Shown here: positions 52,424-60,324 of the stretch, in pieces | Numbering within the stretch: the first letter of the stretch is position 1 | How the letters are laid out: every line of letters begins with the position of its first letter | Assembly (NCBI GenBank): GCA_012103325.1 | Contig: WLWY01000006.1 | Coordinates: forward strand, 310,001-374,000 | From: Alphaproteobacteria bacterium | Lineage (GTDB): Bacteria; Pseudomonadota; Alphaproteobacteria; UBA8366; GCA-2717185 | Reading direction: 5' to 3' | Length of the DNA stretch: 64,000 nt | The notes under the pieces: generated by a model | The model's database searches: none | What the model was told of the DNA's origin: nothing | The model's input: the letters and a program-made list of their open reading frames with translations, nothing else | Position numbers and translations under genes: made by a program

Positions 52424-52831
52424 ATGTTCGACACAAAGATCGCCATAGTCGTCCGAGACGACCTCGCCACGTGGCAGAAGCTGAACGTTACCGCCTTCCT
52501 GACCAGTGGAATTGTCGGGGCGCACGAAAACCTGTTGGGTGACGATTACGAGGATGCGGCAGGAAACATCTATAACCCACTCGCCATTCAGCCGATGATC
52601 GTGCTTAGCACCGACGCGCAGCGCATGCAGACAATCTACAACCGCGCGATGGACCGTGGCGCACGCCTATCGCTTTACATCGACGACATGTTCGAAACAG
52701 GACACGATGCTGCAAACCGAGCCGCCGTGAAGAACCGCCTACCCGAGGATATGCACATCGCAGGTCTTGCCCTACAGGAGGAACGGAAGCTGGTAGATAA
52801 GATCACTAAAGGCGCGAAGCTGCATAGCTAG
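52424..52831 (+). CDS. DUF2000 family protein
   Basis: The start is ATG 52424 (135 residues); a longer frame from 52376 runs into the lactonase gene. It has the DUF2000 pattern: FDTKIAIVVRDDLATWQKLN at the start, FLTSGIVG, and QPMIVLST, with a ferredoxin-like fold expected. Its function is unknown; some family members are linked to peptidyl-tRNA-hydrolase-like folds. It lies 20 bases after the lactonase gene and is probably cotranscribed. Confidence 0.85.
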   Translation: MFDTKIAIVVRDDLATWQKLNVTAFLTSGIVGAHENLLGDDYEDAAGNIYNPLAIQPMIVLSTDAQRMQTIYNRAMDRGARLSLYIDDMFETGHDAANRAAVKNRLPEDMHIAGLALQEERKLVDKITKGAKLHS

Positions 52832-52849
52832 CCCAGGTGAATAAGATTC

Positions 52850-53902
52850 TTATATACCCGCCAGCAGACTCGGACTCGCATCGGCCTCGCCGCGTTCGAC
52901 CTTCTTGACGGCGGCAATCAGGACTTCGTTGGCCGGGGTCGCGATGCCGGTCTCCTTGCCCTTCTGTACCACCAGACCGTTCATATAATCGATCTCGGTA
53001 CGGCGGCCTTTCATCATATCCTGCCCCATCGACGGACGTGCGTTCGGATTGCCTTTGCCCGCGGTGGTGATGTAGTTGTCCTCGACGATCTTACGCGCTT
53101 CGCTATCGCCGTCCGCGGCCGCGACATAGACGTCGCTCTCTAGCCCGCCCAGCTTTTCCAGCTTGAAGCCAGACGCCCTACCGACGCGGATGCATTCCGA
53201 GATCAGTTTCATCTTCACGTCGCGCAGATGCGGGTCGGCTGCGATCGCAGCCCCGCCGAGACCGGTACTCGCGGACACACCGTTGCTGCTGCCGTTGAGG
53301 CACAGCTTGCTCCATCGCTCGCCCCAGATGTTCGTCGTCACCATGGCGCTGTCGGTGTAACCGCACAGCCGCGCGACTTGCCGCGTCCGCTCGGTCTCCT
53401 CACCGTGCACCTCACCCGCACGGAACACCGTATGGGCATTACCGTGCACCGGCACGTTGCGGTTAACATGAGCCGGACCGCGTAGCTCGACCGAAATCTT
53501 CGCCGCAATACAACCGACCACCTTGCCCCAGCCGACGATGCCGGCGATGAATTCCTCGTTCATGCAGTTCTGCAGCGAGACGACGAATCCGTCCGGCGCC
53601 AGATACGGTTTGATAAGATAAGTCGCCATCTCCGTCTCGTAGGACTTCATGCAGACGAAAGCGATGTCGATCGGCCGTCCCTTCGACAAGGCCTGCACGT
53701 CGGAGAAATGCATAGCGTTGACAGGCACGGTGAACTCTTCCGCCTCCGTGACGCCGGTCAGATGCAGCCCATCGCTGCGCATCTTCTCGACATGTTCGGG
53801 CCAGCCATCGATGAAGACGACATCCTCGCCGTTCTTCGCCATGAAGCCTCCGACCTGCGCGCCGACCGCGCCAGCGCCGACGATTGCGATTTTCAAACCC
53901 AT
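52850..53902 (-). CDS. Ketopantoate reductase family protein (2)
   Basis: Start ATG 53902 follows GTGGAGG (350 residues). It has the NADPH loop GAGAVGAQVGGFM, the catalytic Lys region CMKSYETEMATYL, and a C-terminal ApbA domain. It is clearly a tandem copy of the next gene (53943): both have the same length, the sequence DPGFVVSLQN-like region (APDGFVVSLQN) and RPSMGQDM-KGRKTEID-like tails. Gene duplication is likely; substrate unknown. Confidence 0.87.
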   Translation of the reverse strand: MGLKIAIVGAGAVGAQVGGFMAKNGEDVVFIDGWPEHVEKMRSDGLHLTGVTEAEEFTVPVNAMHFSDVQALSKGRPIDIAFVCMKSYETEMATYLIKPYLAPDGFVVSLQNCMNEEFIAGIVGWGKVVGCIAAKISVELRGPAHVNRNVPVHGNAHTVFRAGEVHGEETERTRQVARLCGYTDSAMVTTNIWGERWSKLCLNGSSNGVSASTGLGGAAIAADPHLRDVKMKLISECIRVGRASGFKLEKLGGLESDVYVAAADGDSEARKIVEDNYITTAGKGNPNARPSMGQDMMKGRRTEIDYMNGLVVQKGKETGIATPANEVLIAAVKKVERGEADASPSLLAGI

Positions 53903-53942
53903 CTTTTCCTCCACTTCATTACCCGTTGTCCTGCGATGCTGC

Positions 53943-54995
53943 CTAAAGGTTGGCGACGTTTTCGGGACTGGGTTCGATTTCCCCGCGCTCGCAGCGCTTG
54001 ACCAGATCGACCATGGCCGCGTTCAACGGCGTCGAAATTCCGACTTCGGCCCCCTTCTCGACGACGAATCCGTTCATGGCGTCGATTTCGGTCTTGCGGC
54101 CCTTTAGCATGTCTTGTCCCATCGACGGGCGCGCGCCATCGCTGCGGTTGGCGATTTCGGCGAACAACAGTTCTTCGATCTCCTTCAGCGCCTTCTTGTC
54201 ACCTTCGGCAGCCGCATACCATTGCTCTGCAGTGGTTCCCTTCTTGGTGCCGACAGCGAAGCCCAGCGCTCTGCCAACCCGAAGGGTTTCCGCTGTGAGA
54301 CGGATATTTACCGAACGAGCGCCATCGTCCCGGACCATATCGTTGCCGCCCAGACCTGTGCATGCCGACAGGCCATTATGACTCGAATTGATCACCAGCT
54401 TGGTCCAGCGTTCACCCCATATGTTCTTGGTCACCATGGAGCTGTCCGTGTGTCCAACCAGTTCGGCGACTTCTTCGACCCGGTCCGTCACCCGGCCGTG
54501 CAGTTCGCCGGCCCGAAACACGGTGTAGCTATCGCCGCGGATCGGAACTTGGCGACGGACCAGCGCCGGACCATCCAAACCGCAACTGATGCTGCTCGCA
54601 ATGCAACCAATCACCCGATGCGCCCCAACAACAGCGGCGATCGCTTCCTCGTTGATCGCATTCTGCAAGGAAACAACGAAACCGTCCGGCGCCAGATAGC
54701 CTTCGATCAGAGAGGCCGCAAACTGCGTTTCGTACGACTTCACCGAAATGAAGGCGATGTCGATCGGACCGTCCTTCGGCAGATTCGATACTTCGCAGAT
54801 GTTGATCGCCTTGACCGGAACCTCGTGGCTCTCTGCCTCGGTGGTGCCGCGCAGCGACAGACCGTCCTTGTTCATCTTCTCGACATGATCGGGCCAGGCG
54901 TCGATCAACGTAACGTCGGCGCCGTTGCGGACCATATTCCCGGCGACATAGCCGCCAACCGCACCGCTGCCGACCATCGCAATTCGTTTACCCAA
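53943..54995 (-). CDS. Ketopantoate reductase family protein (3)
   Basis: A 350-residue homologue of the previous gene, with GSGAVGGYVAGNM, ISVKSYETQFAASL, LAPDGFVVSLQNAINEE and SMGQDMLKGRKTEIDAMNG. The pair may act on related 2-oxo-4-hydroxy acids. It is first in this pair of minus-strand genes; the dehydratase gene at 55066 is next upstream, 70 bases away, so all three may be one transcript. Confidence 0.87.
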   Translation of the reverse strand: MGKRIAMVGSGAVGGYVAGNMVRNGADVTLIDAWPDHVEKMNKDGLSLRGTTEAESHEVPVKAINICEVSNLPKDGPIDIAFISVKSYETQFAASLIEGYLAPDGFVVSLQNAINEEAIAAVVGAHRVIGCIASSISCGLDGPALVRRQVPIRGDSYTVFRAGELHGRVTDRVEEVAELVGHTDSSMVTKNIWGERWTKLVINSSHNGLSACTGLGGNDMVRDDGARSVNIRLTAETLRVGRALGFAVGTKKGTTAEQWYAAAEGDKKALKEIEELLFAEIANRSDGARPSMGQDMLKGRKTEIDAMNGFVVEKGAEVGISTPLNAAMVDLVKRCERGEIEPSPENVANL

Positions 54996-55065
54996 GGGTA
55001 TCCCTCCCGTGTCTGCTCGTTATTCGTTGCGGCAAGCTTAGACGCTGGCGCCCATTTCCTCCAAA

Positions 55066-55923
55066 TCAGCCGCGGAACAGTGCGCGCCCGTCACTGATCG
55101 CTTTCGAGCCGTCCGCCGCATAGACTTCATAGCGGGCGCCCCTGTCGGTCGCCGCATGACGCACGGTAATATCCGTGCCCGGAATGACCATCCCCGTAAA
55201 GCGTCCGGTAAAGCGCTCAAGCCGCTCCGGATCCCCGCCGAGTAAATCCGCAACAACCTCCCTCACCGCAAGCGCCCAGGTCGCGGTGCCGTGCAGGATG
55301 ATATCCGGCAGGCCCGCCGCGAGCGCCACTTCCCGCTCGGTATGGATCGGGTTCCAGATATCAGCGCATTCCGTATAGACATGCGGCAGTTCGCGCACGA
55401 TCGGAATAACCGTCTCGGTCCAGTTCCCCGTCACGGGGTCGTCGGACCAGGCCGGCGCTTCCTCAATGACGCGATCTTCGCCCTCGACCTCGACGCCGCG
55501 GCTGATCCCGGTGGTATAGGTGGTGGACACCGGTTCGCCTTCCGCTGTCGTCAGATCGACACGCGTCATGGTCAGGGCGCCCGGTTTGATGCGTCTGATG
55601 GCAACGATTTTACCGGTCACACGCAGCTTATCGCCTGGGCGCATCAAGCGATGGAACTGCGTATCCTGAGCGGCATGAACGCCGCGCCGGCTTTCCTCAG
55701 GCGAGGCACCGAATTCCGGCGTCGTTCGAATATCGCGTGACGCCGGCCATTCCGGGGTGACGACCATCGCCGGCGGCGCCACGATGCCGCCCGGCCGCGC
55801 GTCATCAAAATAGACATCGGCGGTCTCGCCTAACCCGGCAGCGTAGGCCAGGCATTTACGGACATCGATATCGAAGGCGTAAGGCGCGACATCGCAACCG
55901 ACGGCAGCGGAACGGATTGGCAT
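55066..55923 (-). CDS. MaoC-like hot-dog dehydratase (FAS1-like domain)
   Basis: A 285-residue protein with two hot-dog regions: an N-terminal FAS1-like part and a C-terminal MaoC half. The second half carries the hydratase-2 motif DIWNPIHTEREVALAAGLPDI with the catalytic Asp and His. The likely role is reversible hydration of an enoyl-CoA or related unsaturated thioester. It lies upstream of two ketopantoate-reductase-like genes on the same strand. Confidence 0.85.
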   Translation of the reverse strand: MPIRSAAVGCDVAPYAFDIDVRKCLAYAAGLGETADVYFDDARPGGIVAPPAMVVTPEWPASRDIRTTPEFGASPEESRRGVHAAQDTQFHRLMRPGDKLRVTGKIVAIRRIKPGALTMTRVDLTTAEGEPVSTTYTTGISRGVEVEGEDRVIEEAPAWSDDPVTGNWTETVIPIVRELPHVYTECADIWNPIHTEREVALAAGLPDIILHGTATWALAVREVVADLLGGDPERLERFTGRFTGMVIPGTDITVRHAATDRGARYEVYAADGSKAISDGRALFRG

Positions 55924-55986
55924 GAGTTGGTCTCCTCGGAAGATTGTTCCGGTACCTTAAACGGCACCGACAGGCCGGCCAAACCG

Positions 55987-56796
55987 TCAGTCCGCATCAA
56001 CCTTTTGCAGCACGGCGCGAAGGCCGGCGATCTCGTCACGGAGGCCGGCGATTTCACCGCGGAGGATCGCTGTCTCGGACTCGACATGATCTTCGATCTC
56101 TTCGGCTTCTTCCCGGTGCTGGGTTTGCATGGCATCGACGATAACGCCGATGAACAGGTTTATGACCGCAAAGCTGGTTACCAGAATGAACGGAACGAAG
56201 AAGGCCCAGGCAAGTGGAAATTCCTTCATGACTGGGCGTACGATGCCCATCGACCAGCTTTCCAAGGTCATGATCTGGAACAATGAATACATCGAAGCAC
56301 CAACACTGCCGAACCATTCGTCAAACGCAGCGCCGTAAAAATTCGTCGCGAGAACCGCGGACACGTAAAAGATAAGTGCGATCAATCCCACGATCGAAAG
56401 CATGCCGGGCACCGCGGTAATCAACGCCTGAATAACGACCCGCATCTGCGGCACCACGGACATAAGGCGCAGGACACGCAAGACCCGCAGCGCGCGCAAC
56501 ACGGCCAGCGGTCCCGACGCGGGCAACAGGGCGATGCCGACGACGATCAAGTCGAAGATATTCCATCCGTCCTTGAAGAAACCGAGGCCGCGGCCAAACA
56601 TCTTCGCGGCGATTTCCGCCACGAAAACGCAGAGTACAAAGGCATCGAACGCATGAAACAAGTGCTCGCGGCCTTCCATAATGACCGGCGAGGTTTCCAG
56701 GCCCAACGTAATGGCATTCAGGACAATCAGGGTGATGATGAAGAATTGGATCTTGGCGTTTTCGATAAACGCCGTGACCCGGTTTCTAACTGACAT
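55987..56796 (-). CDS. Bacterial voltage-gated sodium channel (NavBac-type)
   Basis: A 269-residue six-helix channel subunit. The S4 voltage sensor has Arg at 101, 104, 107 and 110 (every third residue in VLRALRVLRVLRLMSVV). The selectivity filter is TLESWSM (177-183), the same as in NavAb-type channels, so sodium selectivity is expected. The C-terminal part (228-266) is an acidic-then-heptad coiled coil that would hold the tetramer together. It acts in the inner membrane. Confidence 0.94.
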   Translation of the reverse strand: MSVRNRVTAFIENAKIQFFIITLIVLNAITLGLETSPVIMEGREHLFHAFDAFVLCVFVAEIAAKMFGRGLGFFKDGWNIFDLIVVGIALLPASGPLAVLRALRVLRVLRLMSVVPQMRVVIQALITAVPGMLSIVGLIALIFYVSAVLATNFYGAAFDEWFGSVGASMYSLFQIMTLESWSMGIVRPVMKEFPLAWAFFVPFILVTSFAVINLFIGVIVDAMQTQHREEAEEIEDHVESETAILRGEIAGLRDEIAGLRAVLQKVDAD

Positions 56797-56994
56797 GGTT
56801 GGCGACCCATACGTTCCGACAAAAGCGACGCATGACCGCAGATAAGGTCCGGCAGCCTTCGGGTCAATATGGGACAGAGGGTCAATTACCCAGATTTCCG
56901 GGACTTTTGAGCGATTTAAGGCGGTGCGCTAGCGGCAGATCGCGCGATAGGCAATAATAATTGCCACGAACAACGAACCGACCGGAGCGAAAAT

Positions 56995-57885
56995 ATGGCC
57001 GATATCGCCGCAGCGTCATCCCAAGATCAGACCTACAAACGGATTGCTGTCAAACCGATTGCCGGCGCGTTGGGTGCGGAAATCGAAGGCGTCGATATTG
57101 CGGGCGGCGTCGACCCGGAAGTGTTCGACGAAATCTACCGCGCCTGGCTGGAAAACAATGTGATCTTCTTTCGCGGCCAAAGCATTTCTCCCGCCCAGCA
57201 AATCGAGTTCGCAAAACGGTTCGGCGACATTCATGTCCATCTCTTCAATAAGGCGATGGACGACCATCCCGAAATCACCGAAATCCTCAAGACGCCGGAG
57301 ATGAAGTCGAACGCCGGCGGCCGCTGGCATTCCGATCAGATGTACACACCCGTGCCGGCCAAGGCGACGATGCTGTACAGCCGTGAAATACCCGAAGGCC
57401 GTGGCGACACGATGTTCTCGAACATGTACCTCGCCTACGAAACGCTCTCCGAGGGGATGAAGGCGTCGCTGCAAGGGCTGAAGGCGATCCACAATGGCGA
57501 CAGCCGCAACCACCCCTCCGGCATGACCCGAATGGAGCGGGTCAAAGCGGGATCAATCCATATGCCGCAGATCGATCCAGGCAAAGCCCAAACAATTTCG
57601 TCGCATCCGGTCGTGCGCACCCATCCGGAAACCGGCCGAAAGCTGCTCTATATCGGCGGGCACACGGAACGTTTCGAGGGCTGGGCCGAAGAAGAAAGCA
57701 AGCCGCTGCTGGATTACTTGAAGACACATGCGACCCGGCCCGAGTTCGTTTGCCGCTTCCACTGGACGGAGAACGCGATGGCGATGTGGGACAATCGCTG
57801 CTGTCAGCATTTCGCGATCAACGACTATGACGGCTACCAGCGTCGCATGCACAAAATCATGGTCAAGGGCGACGCACCGTTCTAA
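56995..57885 (+). CDS. TauD/TfdA family dioxygenase
   Basis: A 296-residue Fe(II)/2-oxoglutarate oxygenase. Visible landmarks are KPIAGALGAEIEGVDI at the N-terminus, RWHSDQMYTPVPAKAT with the HxD, and the distal region MWDNRCCQHFAINDY with the last His, followed by YQRRMHKIMV with the Arg. The pattern resembles taurine/alpha-ketoglutarate dioxygenases. It converges tail-to-tail with the LysR gene, with a 4-base overlap, and is separated from the sodium channel by 198 bases. Confidence 0.92.
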   Translation: MADIAAASSQDQTYKRIAVKPIAGALGAEIEGVDIAGGVDPEVFDEIYRAWLENNVIFFRGQSISPAQQIEFAKRFGDIHVHLFNKAMDDHPEITEILKTPEMKSNAGGRWHSDQMYTPVPAKATMLYSREIPEGRGDTMFSNMYLAYETLSEGMKASLQGLKAIHNGDSRNHPSGMTRMERVKAGSIHMPQIDPGKAQTISSHPVVRTHPETGRKLLYIGGHTERFEGWAEEESKPLLDYLKTHATRPEFVCRFHWTENAMAMWDNRCCQHFAINDYDGYQRRMHKIMVKGDAPF

Positions 57886-58811
57886 CCGACAGGATCGATC
57901 GACGACCAGTCGCGTTGGCTGAAGGCCGAGACGAGGTAGTCGATGAAAAGCCGCGTCTTGACCGATAGATAGCGCTTGCTGAGATAGACGGCGTAAATGC
58001 CGAAATCCAAATCTGTCGCCGTCGCAACATAATCGCCCAGCGCCCGTTCGAGCCCGCCACCAAGCAGACCGTCTTTGATCGACCATGCCGGCAGCAATGC
58101 TACTCCGAGACCCTCCAGGGTCGCGATGCGCAATGCTTCGGCGTTATTCGACTGAAAATTTCCCGCCACCTCCATCTCAGTAGATGCGTCCTCTGGTCCG
58201 CGGAACTTCCAGAGCGCCGGTGCCGCGCCGATGCGGTAGATAAGGCAATTGTGGTCCGCGAGTTCTTTGGGCGTCTCCGGACGCGGATGTGCTGCCCAGT
58301 ACCCCGGGCTCGCACAGACGACACGCGGACTGGAAGAAATACGGCGTGCGATCAGAGAGGAGTCCGACTGGTTGCCCGTGCGAATGGCGACGTCGATTCC
58401 ATGTTCCGTCAAGTCCAGGTCGGTGTCGGTGAGCCAGAGATCGATCTCAAGATCCGGATATTGCGCCAGGATGTCGGGAATTAGCGGCGCGACGTGCTGC
58501 GTGCCGAGCGAAATGCGTGACTGGACCCTCAGCCTGCCGCGCGGCCGAACCGTGAGTTCGGAAACTTCCTCGCGCATTTCGTCCAGATCCTGCAGCCATC
58601 GCTCAGCTCGCTGCAGATAGATTTGGCCGGCTTCGGTGAGGGACAACCTGCGGCTCGTCCGGTTCAGCAGGCGTACGCCGAGATCGTCCTCGAGGCTCGA
58701 TATCTGCCGCGATACGCTCGCGGGTGACAAGCCGAATTCCCGGCCCGCGCCGGACAGGCTCCCGATCTGCGCGGCCTGCAGGAACAAACGGATCGCCTTC
58801 ACATTGTCCAT
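57882..58811 (-). CDS. LysR family transcriptional regulator
   Basis: A 309-residue LysR regulator: N-terminal winged helix (residues 1-60: IRLFLQAAQIGSLSGAGREF, SPASVSRQISSLEDDLG) and a C-terminal type 2 periplasmic-binding-like ligand domain with DLWLTDTDLDL and the typical RTGNQSDSSLIARRI. It is divergent from the LLM monooxygenase gene at 58951, which is thus its likely target, and convergent to the TauD gene. Confidence 0.93.
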   Translation of the reverse strand: MDNVKAIRLFLQAAQIGSLSGAGREFGLSPASVSRQISSLEDDLGVRLLNRTSRRLSLTEAGQIYLQRAERWLQDLDEMREEVSELTVRPRGRLRVQSRISLGTQHVAPLIPDILAQYPDLEIDLWLTDTDLDLTEHGIDVAIRTGNQSDSSLIARRISSSPRVVCASPGYWAAHPRPETPKELADHNCLIYRIGAAPALWKFRGPEDASTEMEVAGNFQSNNAEALRIATLEGLGVALLPAWSIKDGLLGGGLERALGDYVATATDLDFGIYAVYLSKRYLSVKTRLFIDYLVSAFSQRDWSSIDPVG

Positions 58812-58874
58812 ACCATCTTTCCGTTTTTCGTAAAGCTGCTACGCAAAAATACAAATTTTCATCATAAACTGTAG

Positions 58875-58888
58875 GGAATACTATCCCA
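58875..58888. promoter_or_regulatory. Imperfect palindrome in the LysR/LLM intergenic region
   Basis: GGGAATACTATCCC has GGGA and TCCC arms around a 6-base centre. It lies between the divergent LysR (start 58811) and LLM (start 58951) genes. It may be a LysR operator, although the T-N11-A pattern is not clear. Confidence 0.3.
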
Positions 58889-58950
58889 ACGATGGCCAAT
58901 GTGACGGATAATTCCCGCATGGGATCCGCAGACGGATAGGACACGACACG

Positions 58951-60189
58951 ATGAAATTCGGCATTTTCTACGAACATCAACTTCCCCGGCCCTGGAACGA
59001 ACAGTCGGAATATCAGCTTCTGCAGGATTCCTTGACGCAGATCGAAATGGCCGACCAACTTGGCTACGACTTTGCGTGGGAAGTGGAGCACCACTTCCTG
59101 GAGGAATATTCCCATTCCTCCGCGCCGGAAGTGTTCCTGGGCGCGGCCAGCCAGCGGACCAAGAATATCCGGCTTGGCCATGGCGTGATCCAACTGCCCA
59201 CCAACCAGCCGCACCGCGTCGCGGAGCGGGTCGCCACCCTGGACCTGCTGTCCGGCGGCCGGGTCGAGCTCGGCATGGGCGAAGGCGCGGGGCCGGCGGA
59301 ACTGCATCCGTTCGGCACGCAAGTCCGCACCAAGCGCGACCGCTGGGAAGAAGCCGTCAAGGCGATCATCCCCATGTTCACGAAAGAAAGCTGGGAATTC
59401 CACGGCGAATATCACGACTTCCCGGCGCGCAACGTGATCCCGAAACCGTTCCAGAAACCGCACCCGCCGCTTTGGGTCGCGTGCTCGAACATCAAGACCA
59501 TTGGCCAGGCCGGCGAATGGGGCATGGGCGCGCTCGGCTTCACCTTCGTCTCGCCGGACGCCGCCACCGCGTGGGTGAACAAGTATTACAATAACCTGCT
59601 GAACCATCCGAACCGGCTGACGGATTATCCGATCAATCCGAATATCGCCATGGTGTCGGGCTTCATGTGCGCCGAAACCGACGAGGAGGCCTACGAAAAA
59701 GCATCCGGCTGGACCTTCTTCATCTTTGCCCTGTCCTATTACGGCCGTAAAGGCGTCGATGCGCCGGGCGAAGGAAATTTGTGGGAGGAATTCCAGGACT
59801 GGCGACACAGCAAGAAGGCGCAGGACGCGTTCAAGGGCGCCCTGATCGGTTCGCCGAAAACGATCCGCGAAAAGCTGCACCAGTTCCAGGACGCCCATGT
59901 CGACCAGGTCATCCTGCTGAACCAAGCCGGTAAGACGTCACACGAAGACATCTGCGGCAGCCTCAAGATGTTCGCTGAGGAAGTCATGCCTGAGTTTCAC
60001 GCTAAGGAAGAAGAACACGCCAAATGGAAGGCGGACGTGCTGGCAGGCCACATCGTCCTAGAGGATTTGGAAACCCAGCCTTACGACATCTTCAGCCACC
60101 AAAACGCCGACATTGTCCGCCTGACCCCGGAAGAACTCAAGGCGCGCATGGCGGAGAAGGACGCCGCGCAGAAAGAAGCATCAGATTAG
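58951..60189 (+). CDS. LLM class flavin-dependent oxidoreductase (luciferase-like)
   Basis: A 412-residue luciferase-like monooxygenase. Characteristic segments are MKFGIFYEHQLPRPWNEQSE, AWEVEHHFLEEYSHSSAPE, LGHGVIQLPTNQPHRVAERV and GGRVELGMGEGAG. It resembles FMN-dependent bacterial monooxygenases of limonene or alkanal type. The last 40 residues are polar and charged. It is probably controlled by the divergent LysR protein. Stop overlaps the first hairpin at 60188. Confidence 0.9.
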   Translation: MKFGIFYEHQLPRPWNEQSEYQLLQDSLTQIEMADQLGYDFAWEVEHHFLEEYSHSSAPEVFLGAASQRTKNIRLGHGVIQLPTNQPHRVAERVATLDLLSGGRVELGMGEGAGPAELHPFGTQVRTKRDRWEEAVKAIIPMFTKESWEFHGEYHDFPARNVIPKPFQKPHPPLWVACSNIKTIGQAGEWGMGALGFTFVSPDAATAWVNKYYNNLLNHPNRLTDYPINPNIAMVSGFMCAETDEEAYEKASGWTFFIFALSYYGRKGVDAPGEGNLWEEFQDWRHSKKAQDAFKGALIGSPKTIREKLHQFQDAHVDQVILLNQAGKTSHEDICGSLKMFAEEVMPEFHAKEEEHAKWKADVLAGHIVLEDLETQPYDIFSHQNADIVRLTPEELKARMAEKDAAQKEASD

Positions 60190-60249
60190 AGCAAATCGGG
60201 GTTTGTTGGAATCGCCTCCGGCAATCCAACAACCGCGTGAATCTGCTCT
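60188..60249. repeat. Long imperfect hairpin after the LLM gene
   Basis: The outer arms AGAGCA and TGCTCT enclose GTTTGTTGGA and TCCAACAAC arms with a loop of about 14 bases. It starts within the stop codon of the LLM gene and could act as a terminator or a folded repeat. Confidence 0.55.
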
Positions 60250-60262
60250 CAACTATTTAGAT

Positions 60263-60324
60263 AGAACGGATTCACAAGCGTATCCGAACCCATGTAATGG
60301 GTTCGTCTAAACTTGATCCGTTCT
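60263..60324. repeat. Nested inverted repeat at the convergent end of the ThDP enzyme gene
   Basis: AGAACGGAT at 60263 pairs with ATCCGTTCT ending at 60324. A perfect inner hairpin, GAACCCAT-GTA-ATGGGTTC, lies between them. The right arm runs into the stop codon of the ThDP gene, so the structure fills the convergent gap with the previous repeat. Confidence 0.6.
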
